The notes: a model not told the origin generated them from the letters alone. Positions 26,515 to 35,683 are shown, counted from the stretch's first letter. The stretch is DNA of 64,000 nucleotides from an uncultured Lachnospiraceae bacterium (GCA_902789735.1 CADAOZ010000009.1:1-64000), one strand, 5' to 3'. Numbers and translations are program-made.

Positions 26515-28197
26515 ATGTATCAGGATGAATACAAACGCTGGCTGGAAGCTGATCTCGAGGACCCGGATCTCAAGCCGGAACTCCTTGCCATTGCCGATGA
26601 CGACGACGCGATCAAAGAGCGCTTTGCCGTTTCTCTGAAGTTCGGTACCGCGGGACTGCGCGGCACACTGGGTGCCGGCACGAACCGTATGAATATCTGG
26701 GTAGTCCGTCAGGCTACGCAGGGCGTTGCCAACTGGGTCAAGACACAGGGCGGCAACCAGACTGTTGCCATCGCTTATGACAGCCGTCTGAAGAGTGATA
26801 TCTTCGCCAAAGAGGCTGCCGGCGTTCTGGCAGGCAACGGCATTAACGTCCGCATTTACGATGCCCTCATGCCCGTTCCGGCCCTCAGCTTTGCGACCCG
26901 TTACTACAACTGTAACGCAGGTATCATGATCACCGCGTCCCACAACCCTTCCAAGTACAACGGCTTTAAGGCTTATGGCCCTGACGGCTGCCAGATGACT
27001 GACGACGCCGCAGCCATCGTTTATGACGAGATCCAGAAGACCGATATCCTGACCGGCATCACAAAGATGTCCTTCGCGGCAGGCGTCAACCAGGGAATCA
27101 TCAAATATGTCGAAGATGACTGTAAGAATGCCCTTTATGAAGCCATCGAAGCCAGACAGGTACGTCCCGGCCTCTGCAAGACCGCCGGCCTGAAGCTGGT
27201 CTACTCTCCTCTGAACGGCACAGGTCTCGTCCCTGTTACCAAGGTTCTGGGCGATATGGGCATTACGGATATCACCATCGTTCCCGAGCAGGAATATCCC
27301 AACGGCTATTTCACCACTGCTCCTTATCCCAACCCTGAAATTTATGAGGCAATGAAATACGGCGTAGAACTGGCCATCAAGACCGGCGCTGACCTGATGC
27401 TGGCCACCGATCCCGACGCGGACCGTGTCGGTATCGCCATGAGATGTCCGGACGGCAGCTATGAGCTGGTTTCCGGTAACGAAATGGGCGCCCTGCTGCT
27501 CGACTACATCTGCGCGGGCCGTATTGAAAAAGGCACCATGCCCGAGAAGCCCGTCGCTGTCATGTCGATCGTTTCCACGCCTCTGGCAGACAAGATCGCG
27601 GAGAACTACGGCGTAGAACTGCGTCATGTCCTGACAGGCTTCAAGTGGATCGGCGACCAGATCGCCCAGCTGGAAGCTGCCGGCGAAGTAGACCGTTTCA
27701 TTTTCGGTTTCGAAGAGAGCTACGGCTATCTGGCAGGCCCTTATGTTCGTGACAAGGACGCCATCATCGGCTCCATGCTGATCTGTGAAATGGCTGCCTA
27801 CTATCGCAGCATCGGTTCCTCCATCAAGCAGCGTCTGGAAGAGATTTACGCCCAGTATGGCCGTTATCTCAACAAGGTCGACAGCTTTGAGTTCCCCGGA
27901 CTGACCGGCATGGACAAGATGAACGGCATCATGAGCGGCCTCAGAGAGAACGCTCCCGCCGAGTTCGCCGGCAAGAAGGTCGTTGAGGTCGTTGACTACG
28001 CGGAACCCGAGAAGACCGGCCTGCCCAAGGCAAACGTACTGCTTTACAAGCTGGATGACGGTGCTTCCGTCATCGTCCGTCCTTCCGGAACCGAACCCAA
28101 GATCAAGACCTACTTCACGACCCTGGGCAAGGATCTGGCAGAGGCAGAAGCTGAAAAGGATGCTCTTGCGAAAGCCTGCAAACCTATCCTCAGCTGA
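26515..28197 (+). CDS. pgcA: Alpha-phosphoglucomutase / phosphosugar mutase
   Basis: Interconverts glucose-1-phosphate and glucose-6-phosphate. The 560-aa protein has all four domains of the alpha-D-phosphohexomutase family: phosphoserine loop TASHNPSKYNG (Ser142), metal loop DPDADR (299-304), sugar loop GFEESYGY (398-405) and phosphate loop RPSGTEPKIK near residue 520. Length matches Firmicute PgcA. Codon use is strongly biased to frequent codons, implying high expression. It stands alone between its promoter and a bidirectional terminator. In this window it would take up the glucose-1-phosphate made by the cellobiose phosphorylase. Confidence 0.95.
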   Translation: MYQDEYKRWLEADLEDPDLKPELLAIADDDDAIKERFAVSLKFGTAGLRGTLGAGTNRMNIWVVRQATQGVANWVKTQGGNQTVAIAYDSRLKSDIFAKEAAGVLAGNGINVRIYDALMPVPALSFATRYYNCNAGIMITASHNPSKYNGFKAYGPDGCQMTDDAAAIVYDEIQKTDILTGITKMSFAAGVNQGIIKYVEDDCKNALYEAIEARQVRPGLCKTAGLKLVYSPLNGTGLVPVTKVLGDMGITDITIVPEQEYPNGYFTTAPYPNPEIYEAMKYGVELAIKTGADLMLATDPDADRVGIAMRCPDGSYELVSGNEMGALLLDYICAGRIEKGTMPEKPVAVMSIVSTPLADKIAENYGVELRHVLTGFKWIGDQIAQLEAAGEVDRFIFGFEESYGYLAGPYVRDKDAIIGSMLICEMAAYYRSIGSSIKQRLEEIYAQYGRYLNKVDSFEFPGLTGMDKMNGIMSGLRENAPAEFAGKKVVEVVDYAEPEKTGLPKANVLLYKLDDGASVIVRPSGTEPKIKTYFTTLGKDLAEAEAEKDALAKACKPILS

Positions 28198-28230
28198 TCA
28201 TCACCGATCTTTGTTTTTCATTCTCATATA

Positions 28231-28267
28231 AAGAAAGCCGGACGTTCACACGTCCGGTTTTCTTTTC
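28231..28267. terminator. Bidirectional terminator between pgcA and the repeat-protein gene
   Basis: CCGGACGT (28238-28245) and ACGTCCGG (28250-28257), loop TCAC, with A-rich left and T-rich right flanks (TTTTCTTTTC on plus, TTTCTTTA on minus). It serves the two convergent genes. Confidence 0.82.
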
Positions 28268-28341
28268 TGTTTCTGTCTATTTTCCTGCTGATCTCCTGTG
28301 CGGCGTTTCTCTTACGCTCCGGTCCAGTCTGTGCCGGTCTC

Positions 28342-31300
28342 TCAGCTTTCTTCTGTGCCGATCCCGGCTGTCTTGAAGATGAATCTGACACTGTTGTTAT
28401 CATCTCTGACCGCGCCGGCGTAATTGTTGTAATCAACCGCCGCGTCCTTCAGGCTCCTGATCCTGTCCGTGACCTCTGTCAGGTCATCGCCGAACATGCC
28501 GACCAGTTTCTGGATGCCTTCTTCGTTGTACTCCTTCAGTCCATCCACCAGGGTCTGGACGCCGTCATCCAGCTCCGCGCTGCCGTCCGCCAGCTGACCC
28601 GCGCCGTCTGCCAGCTGACCCGCGCCGTCTGCCAGCTGACCCGCGCCGTCTGCCAGTGTATCACTGCCATCGGAGAGCTGGGCCGTACCGTCTTTCAGCT
28701 GATCCATGCCATCCGCAAAAGCGCCTGCGCCGTTCGCGACCTGAGATGCGCCGTCCGCCATCTGGGCAGCGCCCTCTGTCAGTTTGCCTACGCCGGCCGA
28801 CAGGAGAGACGCCTTACTGTCCAGCTGTCCAAGACCATCCGCAATCTGGCCGCTGCCTGTATAGAGCTGGTCAACGCCGTCCGCCAGAGACGATGTCCCT
28901 CCTGCCAGAGGGGTCATTCCCTGTTCTTCCAGCTGCTGAATGGCTGCCGCGATGGCGCTTGTGCCTGCGCTGACCTGGCCGGCACCGCTGAGCAGACCGG
29001 TCTCATTCTGTTCCGTTTCAGGATCATCGGTCGACTCAATGCCGTCAATGATCTGGCCAAGGCCTCCATAGGCCTGCTGCATCCCCTGATTGAGGGTGGG
29101 TACGCCCTGTCCTGCCGCTTCCGGAACAGCTTCCGCCATGATTTGGGTTCCCGTGTAAAGCTGTTCGGCACCAGCCGCGAGAGCAGGCAGCCCCGTCTGG
29201 GGGTCAGCCAGCTGGCTGACCGCCTGCCGCAGCTGCTGCAGTTTGTCCGCGTCCGCCAGGGCGCCGTCCAGCAGCTGTGCCTGCGACGCCAGCGTCGACA
29301 TCTGTTCCAGCAGGGAGCTCAATTCTTCCGCTGATGCCGTCATGGCTTTAACCGTGCTGTCGTCCGGCAGGGAGGATATGGCAAGCCCGGCAATATCTGC
29401 GACAGCGGTCTTCTGATTATAATCTGCCATGGCATCCTCATAGGAAGCCTGGGCGCTCTGATAACGGCTAAAAGCGTCATCATAATCCGCTTTGTCGCCG
29501 GACTGATCCGCCGGCCCATTGGCTTCGGCATAAGCCTCCATATCCTCCTGATACGCGTTGACCGCGCTGACATAATCATCCAGCGCACTCTGAACATCTC
29601 CCCTGCCGGTCAGGTCGGCACCGGTAACATTACCTTCCTCATCCTTGTTTTCACTGACGCCAAGATTGTCAATAGCGGCGTATACTGCGTCCGCGCTGGG
29701 TTTGGAAGGCTCCTCCGCGCCGCCTTTGGAAGGGGTTTCCGCCAGCTTCGCAGCCGCTGCTTCCATATCTGCTTTCGCGCTGTCCATATCGCTTTTATAT
29801 CCGTCTGCCCGGGATCCGGCGGCATCCCGTGCGGATTCCGCGGCAGACTTCAGATCCTCCAGATTCTCACGCAGTCCGTTCAGCCTGCCTGCTGTCGAGC
29901 TAAGCGATTTCGCTTTACTGCTGAGCTCTTCCGGGTCGACCTGGGTCAGCGCGGACAGAGAGGAGCGGATCTGATCCGGATCCAGGTCATCCAGCCCGGA
30001 AAGGCCCTTGTCCAGCTGCTGGACCGCCTGGCTGGCCTGCTGCAGGCCGCCGGCCACCTGGGCCATGCCGGTATTCAGGTTCTTTGTATTCTCTTCCAGA
30101 GCGGCCGTTCCTTCCGCCAGTTTTCCCATACCGTCGTACAGGGTATTCAGATTCCGGTCCACCAGTCCGATCCCGTCTGACACATTCTGCGCGCCTGCTG
30201 CCAGCTGATCCGCGCTGTCCGAGAGCTGGCCGCTTTTGATCAGGAGCTCGGCAGCTGCCGCTGCCAGCTGATCCGCGCCGTCTTTGGCCTGAGAGCTTCC
30301 GTCTCTGAGCTGTTTTGCTCCTTCATAAAGGGCGCTGACGCCTTCCGTAAGCGCAGGCACCTGGCCGTTCAGCTGAGAAGTGCCGTCGGAGATCTGCGCA
30401 GCCCCGTCCGAGACCTTATTGGCCCCTTCCGCCAGCTGGTCTGCCTTATCCTGCGCCTGACCGACAGACGAATCCAGCGTTCCGGCGCCGTCCGCAAGTT
30501 TGTCCGCGCCATCCGAAAGCTGTCCGGCACCGTCCGAAAGCTGACCGGCGCCGTCCGCAAGTTCACCGGCACCGTCTGCCAGCTGGCCGGTCCCGTCTTT
30601 GAGCTCATCTACGCCGTCGATCAGTTCCTGTGTCGCCTCATCCAGATCCGTCATGGAATCCTTAAGTTCACTTGTATCGATGTCATCCAGATCCAGATCG
30701 TTGAGCAGATCCGAGGACGCCATCGTCAGGGTCATATCCAGCTTGAAATCCGTGACATCTGCAGTGATCTCCACATAATCAGGTATATCTTCTTCAAGAT
30801 CGTCCAGTTTCTTTTTATCCTCTTCTTCCTCAAAATTCTTTTTGAGTACCGACAGATTCAGGCTTTCCTTCAGACCCGGAAAAGCCATGCCGACAACAAT
30901 ATTGTTGCTGCCTTCGGAAATCACTTTTCCATTGGTGACTTCGATATTGCTGAACCGGTCCCCGTCCAGAACAGCACCGCTGATCATGGCAAAAGGAACC
31001 GCAATGGTCTCCTCTTTTCCATTGATCATGGCCTCCGCAGTCAGGTTATTGGTATAGTCAAAGCGGATCGTGACCCTGCCGCTCTTTCCGGACAGGTCAT
31101 CCGCCGCAATCTCTTTTCCGTCCAGCTTGTAGGACAGGCTGACGCCGACCGGAAGCTTCGCGTCGGTCTTTCCCTGATAATAGATGTCAGAGCCGTCCGC
31201 CTGCCAAGTCAGGGAGCCGTCGCTGTTCTTTGTGAATTCCTCATAGCCTTCTACATTTTCAATATCTGTCAGGTTGGAAAAGTCCTCCAGAACAGAAGCG

Positions 31301-31650
31301 CCTCTCTGATTCCGCAGCCATTCACTGACGATGATCTCATTGGCGGCGCCGCTGGCATCCGCCATGACATATACGGTCTCAGCCTTACCGGACTCGCTGC
31401 TGTGTTTTTTGCCAGTCCTGCGGGTCTCCGTTGTCCGGACTGTTTCAGTGGAAGATCTTTCCACAAAAGATCTTTCCACAAAAGATCTTTCCACAAAAGA
31501 TCTTTCCACAAAAGAGCTTTCCCCAAAAGATCTTTCCTCGGCCTGTACGGTGGTCGCAAAGTTTCCGAACATGCTCATGCCCAGTGTGACCGACAGCAGT
31601 ACACCGAGAACCCTGGGAGATTTTGCGACTGCAATATTCCATCTTTTCAT
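28342..31650 (-). CDS. Large secreted heptad-repeat protein of an MMPL exporter module (YhgE/Pip-like)
   Basis: From ATG 31650 it is 1102 aa. Residues 1-37 are a signal peptide (cut after VQA). A short SFVER repeat tract follows, then a ~230-residue region with no known motif (VSLSYKLDGKEIAADDLSGK). Two long blocks (about 340-560 and 900-1060) consist of seven-residue units of the type QLADGAG/QLSDGAG, in which Leu, Asp-Gly and Gly recur; between them lies a charged helical coiled coil. These repeats occur in YhgE/Pip and X-X-X-Leu-X-X-Gly heptad proteins. No C-terminal membrane segment or sortase motif is present, so it is probably held by the MMPL protein encoded 144 nt upstream. Its role may be an extracytoplasmic adaptor for lipid or drug export; this is inference. 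Confidence 0.85.
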   Translation of the reverse strand: MKRWNIAVAKSPRVLGVLLSVTLGMSMFGNFATTVQAEERSFGESSFVERSFVERSFVERSFVERSSTETVRTTETRRTGKKHSSESGKAETVYVMADASGAANEIIVSEWLRNQRGASVLEDFSNLTDIENVEGYEEFTKNSDGSLTWQADGSDIYYQGKTDAKLPVGVSLSYKLDGKEIAADDLSGKSGRVTIRFDYTNNLTAEAMINGKEETIAVPFAMISGAVLDGDRFSNIEVTNGKVISEGSNNIVVGMAFPGLKESLNLSVLKKNFEEEEDKKKLDDLEEDIPDYVEITADVTDFKLDMTLTMASSDLLNDLDLDDIDTSELKDSMTDLDEATQELIDGVDELKDGTGQLADGAGELADGAGQLSDGAGQLSDGADKLADGAGTLDSSVGQAQDKADQLAEGANKVSDGAAQISDGTSQLNGQVPALTEGVSALYEGAKQLRDGSSQAKDGADQLAAAAAELLIKSGQLSDSADQLAAGAQNVSDGIGLVDRNLNTLYDGMGKLAEGTAALEENTKNLNTGMAQVAGGLQQASQAVQQLDKGLSGLDDLDPDQIRSSLSALTQVDPEELSSKAKSLSSTAGRLNGLRENLEDLKSAAESARDAAGSRADGYKSDMDSAKADMEAAAAKLAETPSKGGAEEPSKPSADAVYAAIDNLGVSENKDEEGNVTGADLTGRGDVQSALDDYVSAVNAYQEDMEAYAEANGPADQSGDKADYDDAFSRYQSAQASYEDAMADYNQKTAVADIAGLAISSLPDDSTVKAMTASAEELSSLLEQMSTLASQAQLLDGALADADKLQQLRQAVSQLADPQTGLPALAAGAEQLYTGTQIMAEAVPEAAGQGVPTLNQGMQQAYGGLGQIIDGIESTDDPETEQNETGLLSGAGQVSAGTSAIAAAIQQLEEQGMTPLAGGTSSLADGVDQLYTGSGQIADGLGQLDSKASLLSAGVGKLTEGAAQMADGASQVANGAGAFADGMDQLKDGTAQLSDGSDTLADGAGQLADGAGQLADGAGQLADGSAELDDGVQTLVDGLKEYNEEGIQKLVGMFGDDLTEVTDRIRSLKDAAVDYNNYAGAVRDDNNSVRFIFKTAGIGTEES
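31453..31540. repeat. 15-bp tandem repeat array coding for SFVER units
   Basis: Four perfect copies of AGATCTTTCCACAAA (31453-31512) followed by two degenerate copies (to about 31540). Being 15 bp, copy-number change keeps the frame and only lengthens or shortens the SFVER pentapeptide run just after the signal peptide. Each unit holds an AGATCT palindrome. Confidence 0.92.
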
Positions 31651-31794
31651 AATCTGTTTCCCTTTCCGGCAGCATTGCTGCCGCGACCTGTCCATAAGGA
31701 TATTGACAGGTTAGAACAATCTAACTATTAACTTACCCGTTTTTCCCGGAATGTCAACCTTAAATCTTATATGCAAAATCCTGTTTACACCGGC

Positions 31795-33873
31795 TCATTC
31801 CATATCGGCCGCCCGGCTTCCCTTTCTGGTGGAAGTAGCCATAATGACCTTATCCAGGAGCATCAGGAAGGCAGGCAGGACCAGAATGACACAGACCATG
31901 CTGATCAGAGCGCCCCGCGCCATCAAAGTACATAACGAACTGATCATATCGATGTTGGAATAAACACCCACACCGAAAGTGGCCGCAAAAAAGGAAATGG
32001 CGCTGACCATAACAGACTTGGCACTGGTGTCGACGGCCGTCTCGATCGCCTCTGTCTTTTCCCGGCCGGCCAGTCTTTCCCGTCTGTAGCGGGTCGTCAT
32101 TAATATGGCATAGTCTACGGTCGATCCCAGCTGTACCGTGCCGATTACAATCGAGGAAACGAAAGCGATCACCGTACCGGTAAAGGCCGGAATGCCCAGG
32201 TTGATGAAGATACCGAATTCAATGGTCGCGACCAGGATGAAAGGAAGCGACAGGGACCGGAATACCAGCAGGATGATCAGGAAGATCACGCCGATCGACA
32301 CTGCGGAAACAGTCTTGAAATCCCTGTCTGTAATCCGGATCAGGTCCCTGGTGCAGGGAGCTTCGCCGATCAGCATGGCCCCGGCATCATATTGCTTGGC
32401 AATGGCCTCCAGGGCATCACACTGTCGGTTGACCTCTTCACTGGCGACTGCGTATTCGGAACCGATGATCAGCAGCTGCCAGTTCTCATTTCCCAGACTC
32501 TCCTTCAAATGGGCAGGAATCATCTCGTCCGGCAGGGCACCGCCTTTGATCGTATTCAGTCCGATTACAAAATTAACGCCGTCGACCGATTCCATCTGTC
32601 CGGCCATGGCTGCTATATCCCTGGCCGGGATATCCGCGTCGATCAGGAGCATGTCCGTCGCGCCCATGTGGAAAGAAGCGTCCAGCTTCTCATTGGCAAC
32701 GACGCTGGGCAGATCCCTGGGCAGGGTGGAATCCAGATTGTAGTAAACACTGGTATGGGTGTAGCCCCAGACTGCAGGCCCCAGCAGGGCCAGGAAAAGG
32801 ACCAGCCAGATCCTGTAATGCCCGGTGATGAAACGGCCCAGTCCTTTGAAGTCCGGCAGCAGTGGTCTGTGACGGGTCTTCAGCAGGATCTTATCCATGC
32901 AGAGGATCATGGAAGGCAGGACTGTTACGCAGGCGACTACGCCAAAGCATACGCCCTTGGCCATGACAATGCCCAGATCCAGGCCCAGTGTGAAACTCAT
33001 GAAACACAGGGCGATAAATCCGGCAATGGTAGTGACCGAGCTGCCTACGATGGAACTGAATGTCTCCTCGATCGCGGCTGCCATGGCGTCGTCTTTCTCT
33101 TTCCCCGTGTCCAGCTGGGCTTCATAACTGTGCCAGAGGAAAATGGAATAGTCCATGGTGACACCCAGCTGCAGGACCGCTGCAATGGCTTTGGTCACAT
33201 AGGAAATACTGCCTAAGAAAAAATTGGACCCCAGGTTATAGATAATGGCCAGGCCGATACTGGCCAGGAAAAGATAGGGAATTATAAAAGAATCCATGGT
33301 CAGGGAGAGTACGATGGCCGCCAGTATGACCGCAATAGCTACATAGGCCGGTGTCTCCGCTTCAGACAGATCCTTGGTATCGACCAGAATCGCCGACATT
33401 CCGCTCAGGAAACATCGCTCATCCGCCACTTTCCGGATCTCCTGGACCGCCTCCAGCGTGCCGTCCGCCGAAGTCGAATCGTCGAAGAGAATGAACATCA
33501 GGGTCGCGTCCCCTTCGTTAAACGCGTCATAAACTTCCGCCGGCAGCATTTCCTTTGGAACAGACAGGGGCAGGAAGGAATCATACCAGAGCACCTTTTT
33601 GACATGGTCGATCTGTTCAATCTCTTTTTTCAGATCTGCCGCCTCCCGGTCTTCCAGCCCGTCTGCCACAAAGAGGGAAAAAGCGCCTGTGCCAAATTCA
33701 TCGATCAGGATATCCTGCCCCTTCATGGTATCGATCTCATCCGGCAGATATACCAGCAGATCATAATTGACCCTGGTATGGATGTAGCCAATGACTGCGG
33801 GGACTGCCAGTAAAACCGCCAGGACCAGAATCAGGACCCTGTTTTTTACAATTGCCTTGCTGATATTTCTCAT
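31795..33873 (-). CDS. MMPL/RND-family membrane exporter
   Basis: A 692-aa protein with two homologous halves, each one membrane segment, an extracytoplasmic domain and a block of five membrane helices: TM1 near 12-30, helices about 175-330, TM7 near 350-370, helices about 525-680. TMDYSIFLWH and STVDYAILMTTRYR are the conserved Asp-Tyr pairs of MMPL proteins that carry the proton relay. Likely exports lipids, lipopeptides or drugs by proton motive force. GGGAG sits 6 nt before the ATG. The gene is divergent from tetR, and two TetR-type operators lie in its promoter. The repeat-protein gene follows in the same direction. Confidence 0.92.
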   Translation of the reverse strand: MRNISKAIVKNRVLILVLAVLLAVPAVIGYIHTRVNYDLLVYLPDEIDTMKGQDILIDEFGTGAFSLFVADGLEDREAADLKKEIEQIDHVKKVLWYDSFLPLSVPKEMLPAEVYDAFNEGDATLMFILFDDSTSADGTLEAVQEIRKVADERCFLSGMSAILVDTKDLSEAETPAYVAIAVILAAIVLSLTMDSFIIPYLFLASIGLAIIYNLGSNFFLGSISYVTKAIAAVLQLGVTMDYSIFLWHSYEAQLDTGKEKDDAMAAAIEETFSSIVGSSVTTIAGFIALCFMSFTLGLDLGIVMAKGVCFGVVACVTVLPSMILCMDKILLKTRHRPLLPDFKGLGRFITGHYRIWLVLFLALLGPAVWGYTHTSVYYNLDSTLPRDLPSVVANEKLDASFHMGATDMLLIDADIPARDIAAMAGQMESVDGVNFVIGLNTIKGGALPDEMIPAHLKESLGNENWQLLIIGSEYAVASEEVNRQCDALEAIAKQYDAGAMLIGEAPCTRDLIRITDRDFKTVSAVSIGVIFLIILLVFRSLSLPFILVATIEFGIFINLGIPAFTGTVIAFVSSIVIGTVQLGSTVDYAILMTTRYRRERLAGREKTEAIETAVDTSAKSVMVSAISFFAATFGVGVYSNIDMISSLCTLMARGALISMVCVILVLPAFLMLLDKVIMATSTRKGSRAADME

Positions 33874-33995
33874 TTTCTACTCCCGAAAATATACCCGGCC
33901 GGACAGGTCCGGTCCGTAATGTGCTCCGCTTCTGCAGTCCGAATTCTTTTTGCATTTCTCTTGCAAAGAATCCCGTCCTGCGTTATCGTATCAAT

Positions 33996-34010
33996 ATGAC
34001 CGTTGGTCAT
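33996..34010. promoter_or_regulatory. TetR-type operator 1
   Basis: ATGACCGTTGGTCAT, a palindrome with TGACC/GGTCA arms and a 3-bp centre (33997-34009). It lies just downstream of the predicted start point of the MMPL gene, 46 bp from operator 2. Confidence 0.75.
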
Positions 34011-34027
34011 TTTTATTTTGCATGAGT

Positions 34028-34056
34028 GTTATACCACATTAATGACCATTGGTCAA
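34028..34056 (-). promoter_or_regulatory. Promoter of the MMPL exporter operon
   Basis: Minus-strand TTGACC (34051-34056), 17-bp spacer, TATAAC (34028-34033). The -35 lies inside operator 2 and the start point falls just before operator 1, so bound TetR would block RNA polymerase. Confidence 0.75.
34042..34056. promoter_or_regulatory. TetR-type operator 2
   Basis: ATGACCATTGGTCAA, same TGACC/GGTCA palindrome (34043-34055), overlapping the -35 of the MMPL promoter. The divergent tetR start is 140 bp away, so the repressor may control itself too. No clear plus-strand promoter was seen in 34000-34196. Confidence 0.75.
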
Positions 34057-34196
34057 CATTTAAACCGGCCATTTGGGATTCTTCTGCAGATTATTTTGAT
34101 TTTTTTAACAATCCTGCAAACATGATGCATAATCTCATAAGCATTTCAGGGCGGAACATACAGGATCATACCGGATCCGCGAAAAGAGGCAAAACA

Positions 34197-34820
34197 GTGA
34201 AATCGAACGGCAAAGCCGCAGCAAATAAAAAGCAAAAAAAAGACGCCCTTCTGAATACAGCTTTTGATCTGTTCACCAGACAGGGCATCCACAATACCAC
34301 TATTTCCAATATCGCCGAAAAGGCCGGGGTCGCCAAGGGGACCTTTTATTTGTATTTCAAGGATAAATACGATCTGCGCAACCGGCTGATCGCCAGAAAG
34401 GCTTCCCAGGTCTTCCTGGTGGCCGACAGAGCCCTGCAGGAAACCGACCTGCAGACACTGGAGGACAAAATCGTCTTTCTGGCTGATCATATCATCAACC
34501 AGTTCAGCCGGGATCCGGTCCTGCTTCGATTTATCTCCAAAAATCTGAGCTGGGGCATTTTCAAGTCCCAGCTCATGATCGTAGGCGAGGAAGACGATGT
34601 CAGCCTCCCTTCTATTATTGATGAAGCGTTCCGTACCTCCAAGGTACGATATAAAAATCCGGAAGTGATGATCTTTATGATCATCGAACTGCTCAGCTCC
34701 TGCTCCTACAGTCCGATCCTGTACCAGGATCCCCTTCCCATCGAGGCGCTCAAGCCTTATCTGTTCGAATCCATCCGCAGCATCATGCGGCAGCAGGAAA
34801 TCACCCCCACTGCTGAATAG
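34197..34820 (+). CDS. TetR-family transcriptional regulator
   Basis: From the GTG at 34197 it is 207 aa; AGAGG lies 7 nt upstream. An open frame runs 57 codons further up but overlaps the operator/promoter region and lacks sites. Residues about 15-60 form the TetR HTH (KDALLNTAFDLFTRQGIHNT, TISNIAEKAGVAKGTFYLYF), and the rest is the helical ligand domain. It faces away from the MMPL operon and probably represses it through the two TGACC-N3-GGTCA palindromes. Its 3' end overlaps the end of the convergent acyltransferase gene by 20 bp. Confidence 0.9.
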   Translation: MKSNGKAAANKKQKKDALLNTAFDLFTRQGIHNTTISNIAEKAGVAKGTFYLYFKDKYDLRNRLIARKASQVFLVADRALQETDLQTLEDKIVFLADHIINQFSRDPVLLRFISKNLSWGIFKSQLMIVGEEDDVSLPSIIDEAFRTSKVRYKNPEVMIFMIIELLSSCSYSPILYQDPLPIEALKPYLFESIRSIMRQQEITPTAE

Positions 34821-35613
34821 CCAGCACGATCAGATAGAGGATGGGCTGGTGGAGCAGATAGACCGCCAGAGAGTGCCGGCCCAGCCAGTCCGCAACGGGA
34901 ATTTTGATCTTAAAAATCCTGTTCCTGAACAGCCTGGCCTGCTTGAATGTTCTGCAGAGAAAATAGCCGCAGTGATACAGGAAGATCCAGGGTATGACCG
35001 AAAAGTAGTCGGTCGACCGGAAGCCTGCGGGGGGAAATCCCAGATAGGCGGAGACCCAGCCGCTGTACAGGGACGCCGGAAGCTGCAGGAGTTTAAGCGG
35101 GCCGATTCCAAGATAGCCGCTGTTGATAGACCTGGTCAGAAGAAAGAAGAGGAAACTAAGCGGCAGCATTTCCCAGGCGGGCAGCCTTTCCAGAAGGGGC
35201 TCGAATATCCCCAGCAGGATCATACAGGTCCCGATCAGTGTAAGAACACCGAAGACCACCCTTTCATCCGGTACGAATACCATGGTCACGCCGGTGATCA
35301 GGGCTCCCATGACAAAGATCAGGATGCCTCTGCGGACCGGCTTGCGGGACATGGGTATGCAGAATCCCGACAGGAGGATAAATGTCCAGCATATACTCTG
35401 CTGCCACAGGAAGGCGCCGCTGCTCCGGTACCATCTCCATGGATAATCCAGCAGATAGACCGCATCCCAGGCAGCGTGATACAGGATCATACTGATCAGG
35501 GTCAGCCCCCGGATTCCGTCGATCAGATGCAGGCGCCTGCGGCTGTTTCTTTTTTTTCTTTGATTCTTTTGATTCACTACGTTTCTGCCGCTGTCATCTC
35601 TGCGGACACCCAT
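34801..35613 (-). CDS. HGSNAT-type (DUF1624) membrane acyltransferase
   Basis: A 270-aa integral membrane protein with a basic N-terminus (RKKRNSRRR) and seven to eight hydrophobic segments from about residue 30 onward. The sequence LHLIDGIRGLTLISMILYHAAWDAVYLL is the heparan-alpha-glucosaminide N-acetyltransferase signature (shown in pieces: DGIRGL, ILYHAAWD), with the likely acetyl-accepting His in YHAAWD. In bacteria these proteins probably move acyl groups across the membrane onto glycans; the substrate is unknown. It is convergent with tetR, sharing 20 bp, and has no terminator of its own that I can see. Confidence 0.85.
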   Translation of the reverse strand: MGVRRDDSGRNVVNQKNQRKKRNSRRRLHLIDGIRGLTLISMILYHAAWDAVYLLDYPWRWYRSSGAFLWQQSICWTFILLSGFCIPMSRKPVRRGILIFVMGALITGVTMVFVPDERVVFGVLTLIGTCMILLGIFEPLLERLPAWEMLPLSFLFFLLTRSINSGYLGIGPLKLLQLPASLYSGWVSAYLGFPPAGFRSTDYFSVIPWIFLYHCGYFLCRTFKQARLFRNRIFKIKIPVADWLGRHSLAVYLLHQPILYLIVLAIQQWG

Positions 35614-35657
35614 CAGACATCTCTTCCTTTACTGTACTTTTTGTTTATTCTGTATCT

Positions 35658-35683
35658 GCAGCCGGCTCCGCCGGCTGCTTTTT
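35658..35683 (+). terminator. Plus-strand terminator upstream of the CYTH gene
   Basis: GCAGCCGGC (35658-35666) and GCCGGCTGC (35670-35678) with a 3-nt loop, then TTTTT on the plus strand only. The only plus-strand gene behind it is tetR, whose stop codon is 840 nt upstream across the antisense acyltransferase gene. Confidence 0.8.

Noticed and set aside
26476-27627. 383-aa open frame opposite pgcA
   Set aside because: It arises from the biased codon use of pgcA on the other strand; no ribosome site and no recognisable domain.
31453-31540. Possible CRISPR-like array
   Set aside because: Units are only 15 bp, contiguous without spacers and in frame inside a coding region.
31712-31757. TTGACA and a GTTAGA/TCTAAC inverted repeat between the MMPL gene and the repeat-protein gene
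   Set aside because: No -10 at a proper distance and short arms; not enough to call an internal promoter or operator.
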